Shown: one piece after another, positions 39,501-49,900 of the stretch
Layout: every line of letters starts with the position of its first letter
How positions within the stretch are numbered: the stretch's first letter is position 1
Made by a program: the position numbers and the translations under genes
Notes under the pieces: generated by a model
Told to the model about the DNA's origin: nothing
What the model saw: only the letters and a program-made list of their open reading frames with translations
Database searches by the model: none
Source: Apostichopus japonicus
Taxonomy: Eukaryota > Echinodermata > Holothuroidea > Aspidochirotida > Stichopodidae
Direction of reading: 5' to 3'
DNA length: 64,000 nucleotides
NCBI RefSeq assembly: GCF_037975245.1
Contig: NC_092565.1
Coordinates: 15,219,499-15,283,498, forward strand

Positions 39501-41513
39501 ATTATTTAATTGCAAGTGTATAATTAATTTATTAAGAAGGCAAGGTCTTAGAGTATTTCTTGTTTTATTTTAAATGTTTGTTCTGTGAGCCAGCTTGGAC
39601 TGTGTATTTTGGGAATTGTATATACTAATTAATTTGGATACTTGTATCACAATTTATGGCCACTCTCGCAGACATTCCCAGGATGCCTACATGCTGGTGT
39701 TCATGTTATGGTTACATTAACTTAACATGTTTCAGGTATCTATCTGTATTGTATTAAAGACATTTTTATCAAGCACTGGTAATTCTTGAAACGTGTGAAC
39801 TTAAAGTGGTATTCGACTTTGTGTCATGATGTAACATCATTTGATTTCTTCAAGTTGCAGATAGTCTGTACAAGGCTTACATAGACTATAAGCCTAGCCT
39901 ATGCCTGTATCATAAGAAATTGTTTTGTTTATTAATAATCTACATACTAAGTCTTGGGTGACAAAATGTCACTTAAATGAGTAAATTCACCTAACTGTAA
40001 TGGTGATTCTTGACACTGGGAAAGAAGATTGAACCTTTTCAAATTAATGATGTTTGTTAAGATATGATTCTAATTGTTATCTAAATGTTGACTACCATCC
40101 TAGGGCACTTCAGAATGTAGCATGGTATATTTTACTGTCTTTATTTTGTGGAGACATGTATGTATTGGTTGTGGTATTTGTCCAACAGCAGGAATATGTT
40201 TAAACAATATATGCTACATGGATTTTAACTGGTAAGTTCTCTTCATATCTTTAACAGTCTTTGCACATGTATGTGTAACACAGAAGTACTTTACTGTTCA
40301 TACATATAATTTTAAAATTCTAAAAGGCCTTCATGGTAATCGGTTATAATGGTAGTCCACTTTGTCCCTGGTTTGATGTAGTGATATGTGATCAGTATGG
40401 CCAAGTGAATTACCGTCTTGGGTCTGACTCGAACGCATTAATGTTGTAACTTTTAATATTTAAAGAGTTAACAGAGAATTCTTTCAGCTTCCTCATTGCA
40501 TTCATGAGTAACAGGCATTAGTTCAAAGCAGTTTTCATGGCTTTATGTTTTCAATTTTGAAGATACCTACCTAATAACATTAAGATTTCTTTAATTATAT
40601 TTATATAATATTTTATATATTATATAGGTTTTTTTTATTGCAGAGGCAATTTGTGTTTGTTTGTGTTGACCTAAGATAATAAACTGGTGACTGTCAACCC
40701 CTGGTGTTCACCTTCCTTTATTCGTTTGACAAATCTACATCCGACTATACCTATCCCTCTGGGGTCCATTTCAGTAAGTTGATGCCTTTCTGCACCAATT
40801 CTTGACTGATGTCAGGTAACTGTCAATAGTAAAAGTAACAGCCAATATGGCAATAAAACTTAGTCCAATATGTATATAGCCTAGTACACATGATTCCCTA
40901 GTCACTTTCTAAGTTTCTGAGCTTGATTAGACTGGGTCTACTACCATAAAATATGACCAAACAATTCTGTTCTAAGCTTATTTATGCATAAATCTATTCC
41001 TTTTCACCAGACAACCACAACAAAGACTGCGAGTGTTGAGTAGCACTTGCTAAAAAAGGTATTATTTAAATAGTTGCCTAGGCCCGGTTATTTCACTCAT
41101 GACTTCAGTCTAAGCCTAAGTTTGGACCTAAGAACCTATGGCCTGGTGCCAAAGACTCATAGCCAATACTGGGCAATAGGCTTAAATTTTTAGGATAGCC
41201 TAGGCCTACATGCTACAGTTGAGACTACTGTACCTTATCGCATGGGCTATGTTAATTGCCACAACAGTTTTGACATAGCCTAGGCCAAAAAATATTTCTA
41301 GCAGCAGATGGGCCAAAAATAATTAAAATTAATGTAATAAGCACAACTTAAAAAATATATCAAGGAAACAGTGGCAGTATCAAATAGTAGGCTCAATTAC
41401 CTGCTGTACGATAAGGCTGCTTGGGGTGCTGTTGGAGGAGGGGATGGTAAAAATGGAAGTGATCCATCTGTTCTGATAGTGTTAGCGCGATTTGGCAGCA
41501 AGACTTGCGTCAT
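18520..41513 (-). CDS. BTBD16: BTB protein of the germ-cell-less/BTBD16 type, 13 coding exons, 665 aa
   Basis: Coding exons in order: 41513-41401, 38094-38028, 37563-37407, 36261-36004, 33977-33624, 33452-33338, 32987-32918, 32193-32131, 31538-31471, 31010-30891, 30151-29899, 20171-20070, 18777-18520 (stop TAA). Every junction has GT..AG and a consistent phase. Residues 1-198 are a Pro/Ser-rich arm with TNRWRLPESLGGDLLG at about 77-92. A BTB fold starts near 199 (DVLLHCLG, then WELHRPFIQKS), is broken by an approximately 80-residue charged insert, and resumes with AFAVALGNLYHEELD (317 onward). A BACK-like helical region follows (356-461). Residues 462-546 (SSAFIEGDDGQCFVGLF, VVPQSWVLKVL) and the C-terminus parallel human GMCL1. 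Family members are substrate adaptors of CUL3 ligases or nuclear-envelope germline factors. The choice of BTBD16 over GMCL1 rests on the N-terminal motif and the insert, and is moderate. Confidence 0.85.
19134..19690. repeat. 31-bp minisatellite in last intron of the BTB gene
   Basis: About 17 imperfect units of 'tcatcaatacatagattgta' plus 'actgtatctgt' repeat every 31 bases. Looser variants ('tttatcaatatcaaa', 'agctacatctg') continue to about 19940. Confidence 0.9.
20540..20612 (-). repeat. Dispersed repeat, copy 2 of an inverted pair
   Basis: Reverse complement of 14856-14925 ('gtgcaaggtaagcaagtaat' through 'ttggtggaatgtgtccct'), with small differences. It lies in intron 11 of the BTB gene. 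Function and family unknown. Confidence 0.65.
22900..23110 (+). repeat. Second retroelement-like tail with 'ctgatgaagaccc...gaaagt'
   Basis: The text 'cagctgatgaagaccctatt' followed by 'aaggcttgaaagtacaatg' resembles the tail near 17397 in layout (CTGAnGA, a short imperfect stem, then GAAA). Related retroelement ends are known to carry hammerhead-type motifs, but here stem II has a mismatch and the other stems were not established. Confidence 0.3.
23445..23755. repeat. 30-bp minisatellite in intron 11 of the BTB gene
   Basis: About ten imperfect units of 'taatcatcttaaacacaact' plus 'taggatagtg' are head to tail. Confidence 0.85.
23960..24125. repeat. Two imperfect copies of an approximately 80-bp unit
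   Basis: The series 'ccttc(g/a)ttcgcagtattta', 'ctgaaggggatg' or 'gtgaaagaggtg', 'agcagctgt' and 'ccacccagcc' or 'tcacccaac' occurs twice in order, suggesting a local tandem duplication. Confidence 0.5.
27721..28070. repeat. Three-copy tandem repeat, unit about 115 bp
   Basis: 'gctgataaactcaccaagtt' starts at about 27731, 27847 and 27962. Each copy runs through 'catcacttcttaggtgg', 'ttctcagtatg' and 'gaagcagtaggctaaactcc'. Copies 2 and 3 are most alike. Confidence 0.88.
28230..29390 (+). mobile_element. Decayed 3' fragment of a LINE reverse transcriptase
   Basis: On the plus strand near 28364 the frame reads VASYKYFGAVLDEKLG, matching the YLGVxxDxxLxW block that follows the catalytic region in many non-LTR reverse transcriptases. 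Fragments recalling 'DILAKFYNST', a TYWVGNALQDQKKG-type segment and AISFNNMDFA follow in the usual order. Several in-frame stops show that it is dead. A MITE (28724-29061) interrupts it near the end. No 5' part or catalytic YxDD motif is visible, so it is a 5'-truncated insertion in intron 11 of the BTB gene. Confidence 0.7.
28724..29061. mobile_element. hAT MITE inserted into the LINE fragment
   Basis: The ends are CAGGGGTGGGCAACCTTTTT and, reverse-complemented, CAGGGGTGGGCAACCTACGG, so the first 16 bases are a perfect inverted terminus. The flanks are CTCTACAC (left) and CTTTACAC (right), a 7-of-8 target duplication. The interior includes 'gggccgcatgtggcccacag', typical of this widespread hAT group. 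The LINE frame resumes directly after it. Confidence 0.88.
30336..30565. repeat. Dispersed repeat, copy 1 (shared with 46035-46245)
   Basis: The blocks 'ggtcaatacccaca', 'gcgatggacat', 'tatcacgtttcattactg', 'gcattttgtagcgacaag', 'cacttgcaagcaacg' and 'ggggcgagtcttcaa' occur in the same order at 46035-46245. The family is not recognised and no coding capacity is seen. It lies in intron 10 of the BTB gene. Confidence 0.8.
31683..31819. repeat. Long near-perfect hairpin (inverted repeat)
   Basis: The left arm 31683-31736 ('aggacaggttaaggtggggg', 'tcaaagg', 'gaggtccatgga') is the reverse complement of the right arm starting near 31748 ('tccatggacctc', 'cctttgacccccaccttaac'), separated by about 11 bases. 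The right arm carries an extra 17-base tandem copy of 'cccaccttaacctgtcc'. The hairpin lies in intron 8 of the BTB gene and would form a strong stem in RNA or DNA. Confidence 0.88.
32535..32895. repeat. AT-rich minisatellite, unit roughly 60-65 bp
   Basis: Repeated 'tagtcaaattgagtcaaatt', 'tttatacattgtcaacatac' and 'attatcaatata' blocks follow each other with variable spacing in intron 7 of the BTB gene, ending about 20 bases from the exon 7 donor. Confidence 0.8.
34261..34350. repeat. Palindrome-rich 'cgatatc' block
   Basis: Several overlapping palindromic words ('tcgatatcc', 'ccaatatcgg', 'ggccgatatccgata', 'aatatcggcccgatatt') are packed into 90 bases. This resembles the termini of common hAT-like elements, but no matching second end or target duplication was found. 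Confidence 0.45.
34724..36035. repeat. 137-bp satellite array containing the exon 4 tail of the BTB gene
   Basis: Nine full copies and a partial tenth of a 137-bp unit start at 34724, 34861, 34998 and 35135, then at the same spacing. Each unit includes 'gaccaagctggctgtgagct', which is also the last 27 or so coding bases of exon 4 (36004-36030). The array runs directly into that exon. The array copies have lost the donor GT (on the minus strand TCTAG|TTTAG instead of TCCAG|GTTAG). The copies are very similar, indicating recent amplification or homogenisation. Confidence 0.93.
38100..41395. other. Intron 1 of the BTB gene
   Basis: A 3.3-kb intron between coding exons 1 and 2. A decayed open frame or repeat is not evident. 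It contains a short TA run near 39329-39338 and otherwise appears unique AT-rich DNA. Confidence 0.5.
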
Positions 41514-42957
41514 GGTTATTTTCTGATGAATATCTCCCTACTTAAATGCAGAATTTAATTTTCTTTTCCCTTCCAACATTCGAATATCACGTTAACCTAC
41601 GGGCGTTTGCTACATGCAAACCACCACTACTTGCTGACACGAACCTTATTTCTTTACAATGCTTTGAAAAGCAGACGATACATAATGTAAACAACGTGAC
41701 AGGTATAGTATTGATTTATACACAAGTACAATGCAAGTCGAAATAAATGAAAGTGGTGCTGCTTATATGCCATAGCAACGGTCGCTATGAGACGCCGTGG
41801 GTACCAGGTGGTCTATGCATCCACTTCGGTACATGTTTGCACCGGTGGGTGGTGTATTAAAACACAAATACGTTAAATCTAGCCTGCATTGAGATTATTT
41901 ATTACCGAGGAATACTAAGTCAACGTATTTTAGTAATCTGTGCCGGGTTTATAGGGATGCTACATGTATGTTTGTAGTTTTTTCCCCCAGAAATTCGCCA
42001 AATTGAGAATGACAGGGAACAGCTGTCCGTAGCAGTATCAGATAGTACGAGGGTTAAGGAAATTCGTCATTCGAACATGCGCAGAAACTGACTTAGCAAG
42101 TTGTGGCTACCACAACTTGCTCGGAAAGATGGTATCGAAAGCTCATCGAGATGGCGCTTTCACACGCACATCAGCACGTACGCCAAATGATATGAAAACA
42201 TGAACTCTTTTCTGTGTGTAAAGACGACGATATTACATTATATGAAAACCGAAATTTGGTCTAAGAGGGGGGGGGGGGGGAGGCCTGGGGAGGGGTGTTC
42301 TAGTCAATATAGGGGAGATCAATTAAAACCATTCAATTAAATCGGTGTGCCCGTGTGTATCTGTGTGTGTCGGTGGGGTGGGGGAGGGCGGGGGTGGCAA
42401 AACACGCGCATTAAAAATTCGATCTCTAAATTGCATCACCCTACCCGCTCTCCGTCACAAAATCTTACCCAATGTTGCGTATTTTTCGCACATCATACGG
42501 AGGATAGATATAGCGTAGTATTACATACTTTGATACTATGGCACTAGGTCTTACCGATCCGCGTTGACGGAACTGCATTTGTAACGAACGATATAACAAC
42601 CATGAGCTATGACACAATCAACTTAACTTTATGCTACAAATGATCAAAATCAACTGCTATCCGCCCGCTCAGTTAATTCCCAACAGTCTAACATATGAAA
42701 CAATTCAATAACACTCTAACGTGATCTGCATGGCCAAAATCTCTCAATTGATATCCGATTGTCGTATTCATTATTTCCATGAAAAGGGATTCATTGTTTG
42801 ATTGGGTATTTACAAGTCTTACTGTAAGACGTTGCAGAATAATAATATATCAGCATACTGGACATCGCGTTGCTCTTTTATTCTCAATAATATATGTTAG
42901 TAGAATGTTCATCACTGTTTAATTCAATCCAGCAGCATTATTCATGATTCAGCCTTG
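41514..42957. other. Region upstream of the BTB gene start
   Basis: It should contain the 5' UTR and promoter of the BTB gene on the minus strand, but no TATA box or initiator is convincing. The DNA is richer in CG dinucleotides around 41780-42200 than in the introns, which fits a promoter zone (impression, not measured). Poly-G occurs near 42268-42280. Confidence 0.35.
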
Positions 42958-43258
42958 AATGCAGACAGTGGCGGAGCGTCCATATTGTCAGGGGGCGGAT
43001 GCCCCCCCCCCACCCTGACGGACTCAAATGGACTGCTGGCGCCCTTTTCAGCTTTTTACCACTTTTTACTTATTCGCGATTATTTACTTTTTTATTGGGT
43101 TCTCATCTACCTATTGACATTTGTCACATTTTGTTGGCGATGACACTTATTTATTCTTCGTTTATCTGCTAATTACACAAGGCCTGGAAAGGGTAATTTC
43201 GGCGATCTAGGGAGTATCTTTACTCAAAAAATGTCTGTACGCTCCGCGCCAACCTGTG

Positions 43259-44039
43259 CAGGGGCGTAGCGAGCGGGGGGGTGTGGGGGGGGGGGGTGTC
43301 ACACCCCCCCCAATAATTTGGTCGCTGTCGGCAAATTTTGGGTCTGTCGGCAAAAGGAGAAAAGGTGAAGAGAGCGGAAGGGGAAGAAAGAAGGAAAGCT
43401 GAATAGAGAAAAGGAGAACGGGAGCTTCTTCCGTGCCAAATTTGACTTAAAATATGCACCAGATTGCATCTAAGGACGTTTCAAAACTAAAAATTTTCCA
43501 AAGGGGAGGGGTAGACCCCCTACCCTTAGACCCCTCCCCCATTTCAGTCACCACTTCCAGATCCGTCGGCAAATCAAATTTGACTTAAAATATGCACCAG
43601 ATTGCATTTAAGGAGTTTCAAAACTAAGAATTTTCCAAAGGGGAGGGGGACACCCCCTCCCCTTAGACCCCTCCCCCATTTCAGTCACCACTTCCAGATC
43701 CGTCGGCAAATCAAATTTGACTTAAAATATACAGCAGATTGCATCTAAGGACGTTTCAAAACTAAAAATTTTCCATGGGGGAGGGGGACACCCCCTCCCC
43801 TTAGACCCCTCCCCATTTCAGTCACCACTTCCAGATCCGTCGGCAAATCAAATTTGACTTAAAATATACAGCAGATTGCATCTAAGGACGTTTCAAAACT
43901 AAAAATTTTCCAAAGGGGAGGGGGACACCCCCTCCCCTTAGACCCCTCCCCCATTTCAGTCACCACTTCCAGATCCGTCGGCAAATCAAATTCTCCACAC
44001 CCCCCCCCCCCCAACAAAAAAACCTTCGCTACGCCCCTG
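43259..44039. mobile_element. Inner hAT MITE nested in 42966-44130
   Basis: The ends are CAGGGGCGTAGCGAG and TTCGCTACGCCCCTG, near-perfect inverted termini. The target duplication AACCTGTG is perfect (43251-43258 and 44040-44047). The interior is mostly a four-unit tandem repeat plus long C/G runs. Its 'caccagattgcatctaagg' blocks resemble the 'caccaaattgcatctaagg' blocks of the 12404/16424/45715 family, so these families are probably related. Confidence 0.92.
43440..43990. repeat. Four-unit tandem repeat inside the inner MITE, period about 137-138 bp
   Basis: Each unit runs 'aaatttgacttaaaatat', 'agattgcatctaaggacg', 'ttccaaaggggagggggaca', 'cccctccccttagacccctc', 'cacttccagatccgtcggca'. 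The phrase 'ccgtcgg' recurs near 43563, 43700, 43837 and 43975. Each unit also contains a short G-run/C-run foldback. Confidence 0.92.
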
Positions 44040-44138
44040 AACCTGTGGTGGCGCTCCGCTTAGATAGCGTCGAAAGCACCCCTACAGACCATTCTCGACC
44101 CCCTGACCAATAACCCTAGCTCCGCCACTGAATGCAGA

Positions 44139-45714
44139 CGAATAAGACGGAACACCCTACCTCTCATTTATGTTGGTATTATGGCACGAACGATTAGGTT
44201 TATCAAGACGGCTGGCGACAGAAATGATACAGTAATGATATAACATATATCGAATTTCAATCCGTTTCAACTTAATAGTAAGGGTAACCGTACGAGACTC
44301 GCAATTTTTACGTAGTCAGAGTACACGACCTGAAAAGTCAGTATAAATAGTACATTAATAATGACACATTGCGACATACAATTTCAAAGTCATAGCAAAA
44401 ACCGAAGGTGAATGAATAATAGTAAGACTGGTGCCAATATTTAATATTTAGTAATGAGGGATTGGGGCTCTCCCAGTCGCCACGTCTGACTTAAGTCATG
44501 GCGTAGATTTGGCGTTAATAACTGCCCTAATGCGTAGGTAATGTTAACATTGTTGCAGTACAGAAGATTCCTTTTGGGATTCCCACAAATGAAGAAAAGG
44601 AAGTATTGTAGAGTGCGATACTTTTTAATTTGCAAGCTTTCGAAATTAAGATGCTGAAGCTTCCTGTTTCATGCCGGTTGTCAACTGGGAAAATATTAGC
44701 TAAGACGGACGTGAATGAAATATACAGGAAAGGGAAGCTATAGAATTAAGTTTAAATATTACTCAATACTATAAAATCGGGGGGAGGGGGGTGATGATAA
44801 AGAAGATAAAATTAGAATACACTGTCAGCCAAAAGTGATATAAAACGAAAGAAATATAATGTCTCATTTTGATTGTCATGGGAGGAGATCACATGCTAGG
44901 AAAGGATGATCTAGTGATCACCCAGTGCAGGTTGCTAGGTAATACACACCTGTTTCGAATATCGTTGATCATTTCTCCGAAGCTGCAGTCACTTCAACTT
45001 TCAATGGAGGTGGCAATTAACGTGTACACTGTTGTGAAATATCTCTCTCCCCCCCCCCCCCAGGAGCCGTGTCGCTTTTCTAATTCCAAATCAATAAATG
45101 CCTTTCTGTCCTGCATTAAGCATCCCTTCACATTGGCTGTTTGTTCTCTTGTGTGTTTACAAACTGTTCCTCAAGCACATTGGTACTTCATTATGTAAAC
45201 TAGAAACAAGACTGTCTCCCTGAAATTACATGAATTATGATACATGTTAATGGCATCTTCTTCAGTGGGGATACTCCTCCAGGCATGAGGAAATATGAAA
45301 TATCTCATGCTAATACAGAGAACTTTAAGATGACATTGTCTCCAAATTCACTATTGTCATGAATTCACATGACTAATTGCAATATTAACTCAAATTCATG
45401 CATATCTCCTTAACAATGTTTAGAACATTTGCTGCTAAATGTGCTACACAAAGATAGGAATAAAAGGACAAGACTGTTTGAAATGAAGAATATAGTTTTT
45501 ATTTACATTTGAATATCAAACCAAGCACAGATAGTAAGGGGATTAGCTTTCTTTCCACTCTGTTGGAATATTGACAATCCTATTAACAATCCAAATAGTG
45601 AGCAATGATTACATGAATACACATAAGTTTTGGGATGAGTTTGAAAACAAAATTATGTTTACAAGTATGAGTATGAAGATTGATTTGACATAAGAGCATG
45701 GATTCACTTTAAAG
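44139..45714. other. Intergenic stretch, no gene recognised
   Basis: No supported exon. The 109-residue frame at 44869-45198 crosses a poly-C run and has no recognisable domain. Confidence 0.4.
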
Positions 45715-46034
45715 CAAGGGCGTAGGAACTGGGGGGCTGGGGGGCGCCAGCCCCCCAGTGAAAAATATGGGGGGCGGAAGTATCATTCCCCCCCCCCCCC
45801 CCGCTTCGCAAGTCAGAAATCACCTTTTTTCATTTCTCAATAAATGATAACAACATTCGTCATTTTACTCAGAACATTTTGGCAGAAAAAAATCTCATTT
45901 GGAGCACCAAATTGCATCTAAGGCCAGGTGAAAATGCAAAATTATTTACAAAATGGAGTGGGTGTTGAAGTGTGCTATATTGCACCAAATTGCATCTGAG
46001 GCCACCTGGAAATGCAGAAAATTTCCAAAGGGGA
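45715..46034. mobile_element. hAT MITE, copy C (right end missing)
   Basis: It starts CAAGGGCGTAGGAACTGG and matches copies A and B through 'tccaaaggggaagggggaca'. It then passes abruptly into an unrelated dispersed repeat at about 46035, so its right terminus has been lost. A 50-base insertion relative to copies A and B ('ctcaataaatgataacaac...') lies near 45837-45888. Confidence 0.78.
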
Positions 46035-46245
46035 AGGGGGACAGCTACGGTCAATACCCACAACACAGTGCACATAGCCGCGATGGACATTTCAGGTCTA
46101 GATAAAATATAACAATGTATCACGTTTCATTACTGTTTGCATTTTGTAGCGACAAGAAGAAAACTTCACTTGCAAGCAACGGAAAGTTAACTTTTTCAAA
46201 AGTGCGGCACGCGGTATGGGGCGAGTCTTCAATGCCTTTAAGTCT
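46035..46245. repeat. Dispersed repeat, copy 2 (shared with 30336-30565)
   Basis: It shares the ordered blocks listed for 30336-30565, from 'ggtcaatacccacaacacag' to 'ggggcgagtcttcaatgcct'. It is joined directly to the truncated MITE on its left. Confidence 0.8.
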
Positions 46246-46971
46246 GACAATTTGTCGATGCTAACATGAGAGCTAAATGAATATTTGTGGTAATTCTAGC
46301 ATATTTGGAAGAACTACTTTCAAGATTTTGTTTCATTTTCTCTCGGTTTATTGTTTTATATTGAGACATATTTATATTTTTTTTAAGGGTTTTCACAATT
46401 ATAAGCTACTGCAACCTTCTTGTGGGCACTCCTCTGTCTCCTTCTCTTTACAATTATTATGTGTATTATTATGTTACTGTACTTATTTCAAAAGTAACTG
46501 ATATAATGTTCTTTGAATGAATGAATGGTTGAATGAATTAATGAATGATAGTAATATTAACAAGGACATATTTGTTACTGTGTTATGTTCTTTACTGAAT
46601 TAGTACAGAGAGCTCATAGTAAGATGGACCTTTCAGTTCAATATTAAATAGCATCACACAGCAGAAGGTAAAGTTAAATTTATGATAATTATTGACCATT
46701 AAAAGTAATATCTCTAAGAGTACTACACAACTTATTGGTCTAATGTCTTCTCTTAGCAGACTGTTCAACTCCAGCAGTGACAAATATTTCCACAAGTATC
46801 TTGTGTATTGTTACATGTATTTCATCTTGAATTCATCCAATCATATAGTTAATTTTTTCCTTGTATTCATAGGATACCAAGAGAGGATCACACATTTCTT
46901 CAGACATAACGGGACAGGGTGCTCATCTTGCTGATTCTGGGGAGGACAGGCTCTAGAAAGTTGTACCACAG

Positions 46972-49900
46972 CTACCTGTCTAAAATACGGTGGATTTTAT
47001 TTATTCTTGAAATGATTTCAGACTCCCTTTCCTTTAATTTCAAAGCAACATGGTTCTGTAGAATGAAAGGAGAAAACAGAATTTGCCAGTGACATGAAAA
47101 GAAACAGAATATTTCAGTGATAAATGGTTACATCAGAAATAAACATTACATGGCATAAGAAAGGAGATTCTCAATGGAAAGATACTTAGAGAAGAGGAAC
47201 ACAAAGATGGAAAACTTTGACCATTCTGTATCTCTGTAATTACTTGATGTGGTCAGACTCTCGACATAGCTATGATAAACCACTCCTGGCCGTTGTGGCA
47301 AGTCGACCAGTAAAACAATAATAGTACGCTATGTACTGCTTTGCATATAAATGTAAACAGTCATTTATAATGAAAATAGTGAGCTAATTGTGGTGGTCAC
47401 ATAAGTTACTTGGTGAAACACAGGATACCTATGCAGATCACATAAGAGACCTACTGTATGATCCTCTCATGAGGTAAAATATTTATTGTCACTTAAGAGG
47501 TTTGTTGTGGTGACATAGAATACTTATGATTGACAAATAAGGGATTTGTTGTGGTCAGGTAAATACTTATGATGGTCACATAAGAAATTTGTTGTGGTCA
47601 GGTAAATACTTATGATGGTCACATAAGAGATTTGTTGTGGTCAGGTGAAATGCTTATGATGGTCACATAAGAGATTTGTTGTGATCCAGTAAATACTTAC
47701 ATAAGAGATTTGTTGTGGTCAGATAAAATACTTAGTTTGTTCACATAAGGGATTTGTTGTGGTCAGGTAAAATACTTATGATGATCACATAAGCTACTTA
47801 TGGTGTTCATTCCCTATCTTATCCTATACAATCATGTTATCTTGCTGAATAATTTACAATCTTTCAGAGGATTGAGTAATGGAAAGGTTTTACCTGTAAA
47901 CTTGAGAATAGTTCCCTGGACACACGGTCAAACACAGTCTGTACCTCTTCTGCTGTGACTCCAGCCAAGATGTCACCGACTTCCTCTTCTGAATGAACAT
48001 TAAAAAAGAAGAACTAATCAACAGGCTCAACAAGCAATGGTATTATCTTACCAAAAAAGACCAATCAGATGAACTGGAGTGTACTTGTATTATCAGATGA
48101 GAGTGGAGGAAGGAGAAGGAGTGTTTTGAATGGATCTGCATACCTGCATCATTTCCTTGTTACATCAGATGAGGGTGGTGGAGGGAGGGAGGGAGGTGTC
48201 TTGAATGGAACTGATTAGTTGCATCATTTCCTTCTTGTATCAGATGAGGGTGGTGGCAAAGGGAGGGAGGGGGTTGGGGAGGGAGGGAGGGAGAAAGGAG
48301 TGTTTTGAATGGATCTGCCTATCTGCATCATTTCCTTGTTACATAAGATGAGGTTGGTGGAGGGAGGGAGGTGTCTTGAATGGAACTGATTAGTTGCATC
48401 ATTTCCTTCTTGTATCAGATGAGGGTGGTGGCAAAGGGAGGGAGGGGGTTGGGGAGGGAGGGAGGGAGAAAGGAGTGTTTTGAATGGATCTGCCAATCTG
48501 CATCATTTCCTAGTTACATCAGATGAAGTTGGTGGAGGGAGGGAGGGAGTGAGGTGTCTTGAATGGATCTGATTAGCTACAACATTTCCTTCTTATATCA
48601 GATGAGGGTGGTGGCAAAGAGAGGGAGGGAGGGAAAGAGGGAGGGAGGTGGTTTGAATGAATCTGACTACCTGCATCATTTGCATCCTCTACTGCTGGTT
48701 CTCCTGTTTTGCTCTCTGTCTCTATGGCCTCCTCTGTAGCAACTTCCAAGTCTTCTTCAGTAGTCATAACTGAAGCTCTACTCTCTGACGATTGTGGTGC
48801 AACATGGCGTCTGTAAATATCCTCTGGTAGGGCCTCATCTAAAGGAGGGGGGTGAGGTAGATTTGCTGGAGGTACAAGCTCAACTTCAAGCTGAAAATAG
48901 GCATATAGAGCATTAGGACATAAACAGACACCTAATGTTTGAAGATCTATTCAAAACATTTACTAGTATGTTTCACTTTGGGATGTGAAACTTACTACCA
49001 ATAATAGTTTCTGGGTGTTACAATAATTTATTAAATACATTCAGCCTTCCAAAATATTCAAATCCGTGCATAAGATTCCATACAAAGAGTTTGGGCGTTA
49101 TGACTAAAGAAATCATCAGACTGACTATAATAGTTGGAGACTTATACTCCAAACGCTGACATAGCAAAGTTCTTAGTTTCACAGATATACAAGTACATGT
49201 CATATGTTGGTCACCTAGAAATGAAATGTTTATGCTCTCAAATATGAGGTCCCAACCCTTGTTTAATTTCTCCATGCTTATAAAGCTTGTATAAAATGAT
49301 AAGATTTATACAATCTCTACAGATACTTACATCAGTACTAATAACTTGCTCGGTTCTCTCACCATTAAACAAGAACTCATACAGCCTGTAGTGTTGGAAA
49401 AATCTAGGCAGGAGAAAGACAAAAATGTATCCAATTAATGAGGCTCACAATCACCAGCGTGGGCTTGGAAAGATCTAGTAATGTAAACATGAATGACAAG
49501 ACTAAATATGCTACGGTGTCATTCTACATGTTAATCTTTTCTCAGGGGAGGACCCATGATGGCTTGAAAGACCCAAGGCCAACACCCTCTCCATGTTAAA
49601 TCCTTTGTTAACCTCTGAACTTCCCTTAGAGGTTCAGGCCCCTTCCTTAATCAGTAGGAAACTGTTTAATATCTTATTATTTGTTAGCAAAACCTTCTCT
49701 TTTAAGCTATTCGTAAAAAAAAAAACTACACTATAATCAAAATATGCCTCAGGTTAAACCATTTGACTTCTAATTTTTTTGGGGGGAATTCTAGGGGAGT
49801 ACCCCAGACCCCCCCCTCCCTTTACATGGGAGTTGGCTTCAATGACATGCCTTGTAGATCAGTCAATGCTACCCCGTTATGGCTAAAGAACTGGAGCATA

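Larger units (their letters stand above)
42966..44130. mobile_element. Outer hAT element with perfect 8-bp target duplication
   Basis: The left end is CAGTGGCGGAGC and the right end GCTCCGCCACTG, perfect 12-base inverted termini. AATGCAGA flanks both sides (42958-42965 and 44131-44138). The interior is split by a second hAT element at 43259-44039. The outer sequence around that split ('gtacgctccgcgccaacctg' and 'ggtggcgctccgcttagata') is the reverse orientation of the family seen at 2640-2780 and 58090-58205. No transposase is seen. Confidence 0.92.

Noticed and set aside
48224-48767. Separate Pro/Ser-rich proteins on the minus strand
   Set aside because: They are read-through of exon 7 into the intronic array derived from it; the real exon ends at the GT at 48670-48669.
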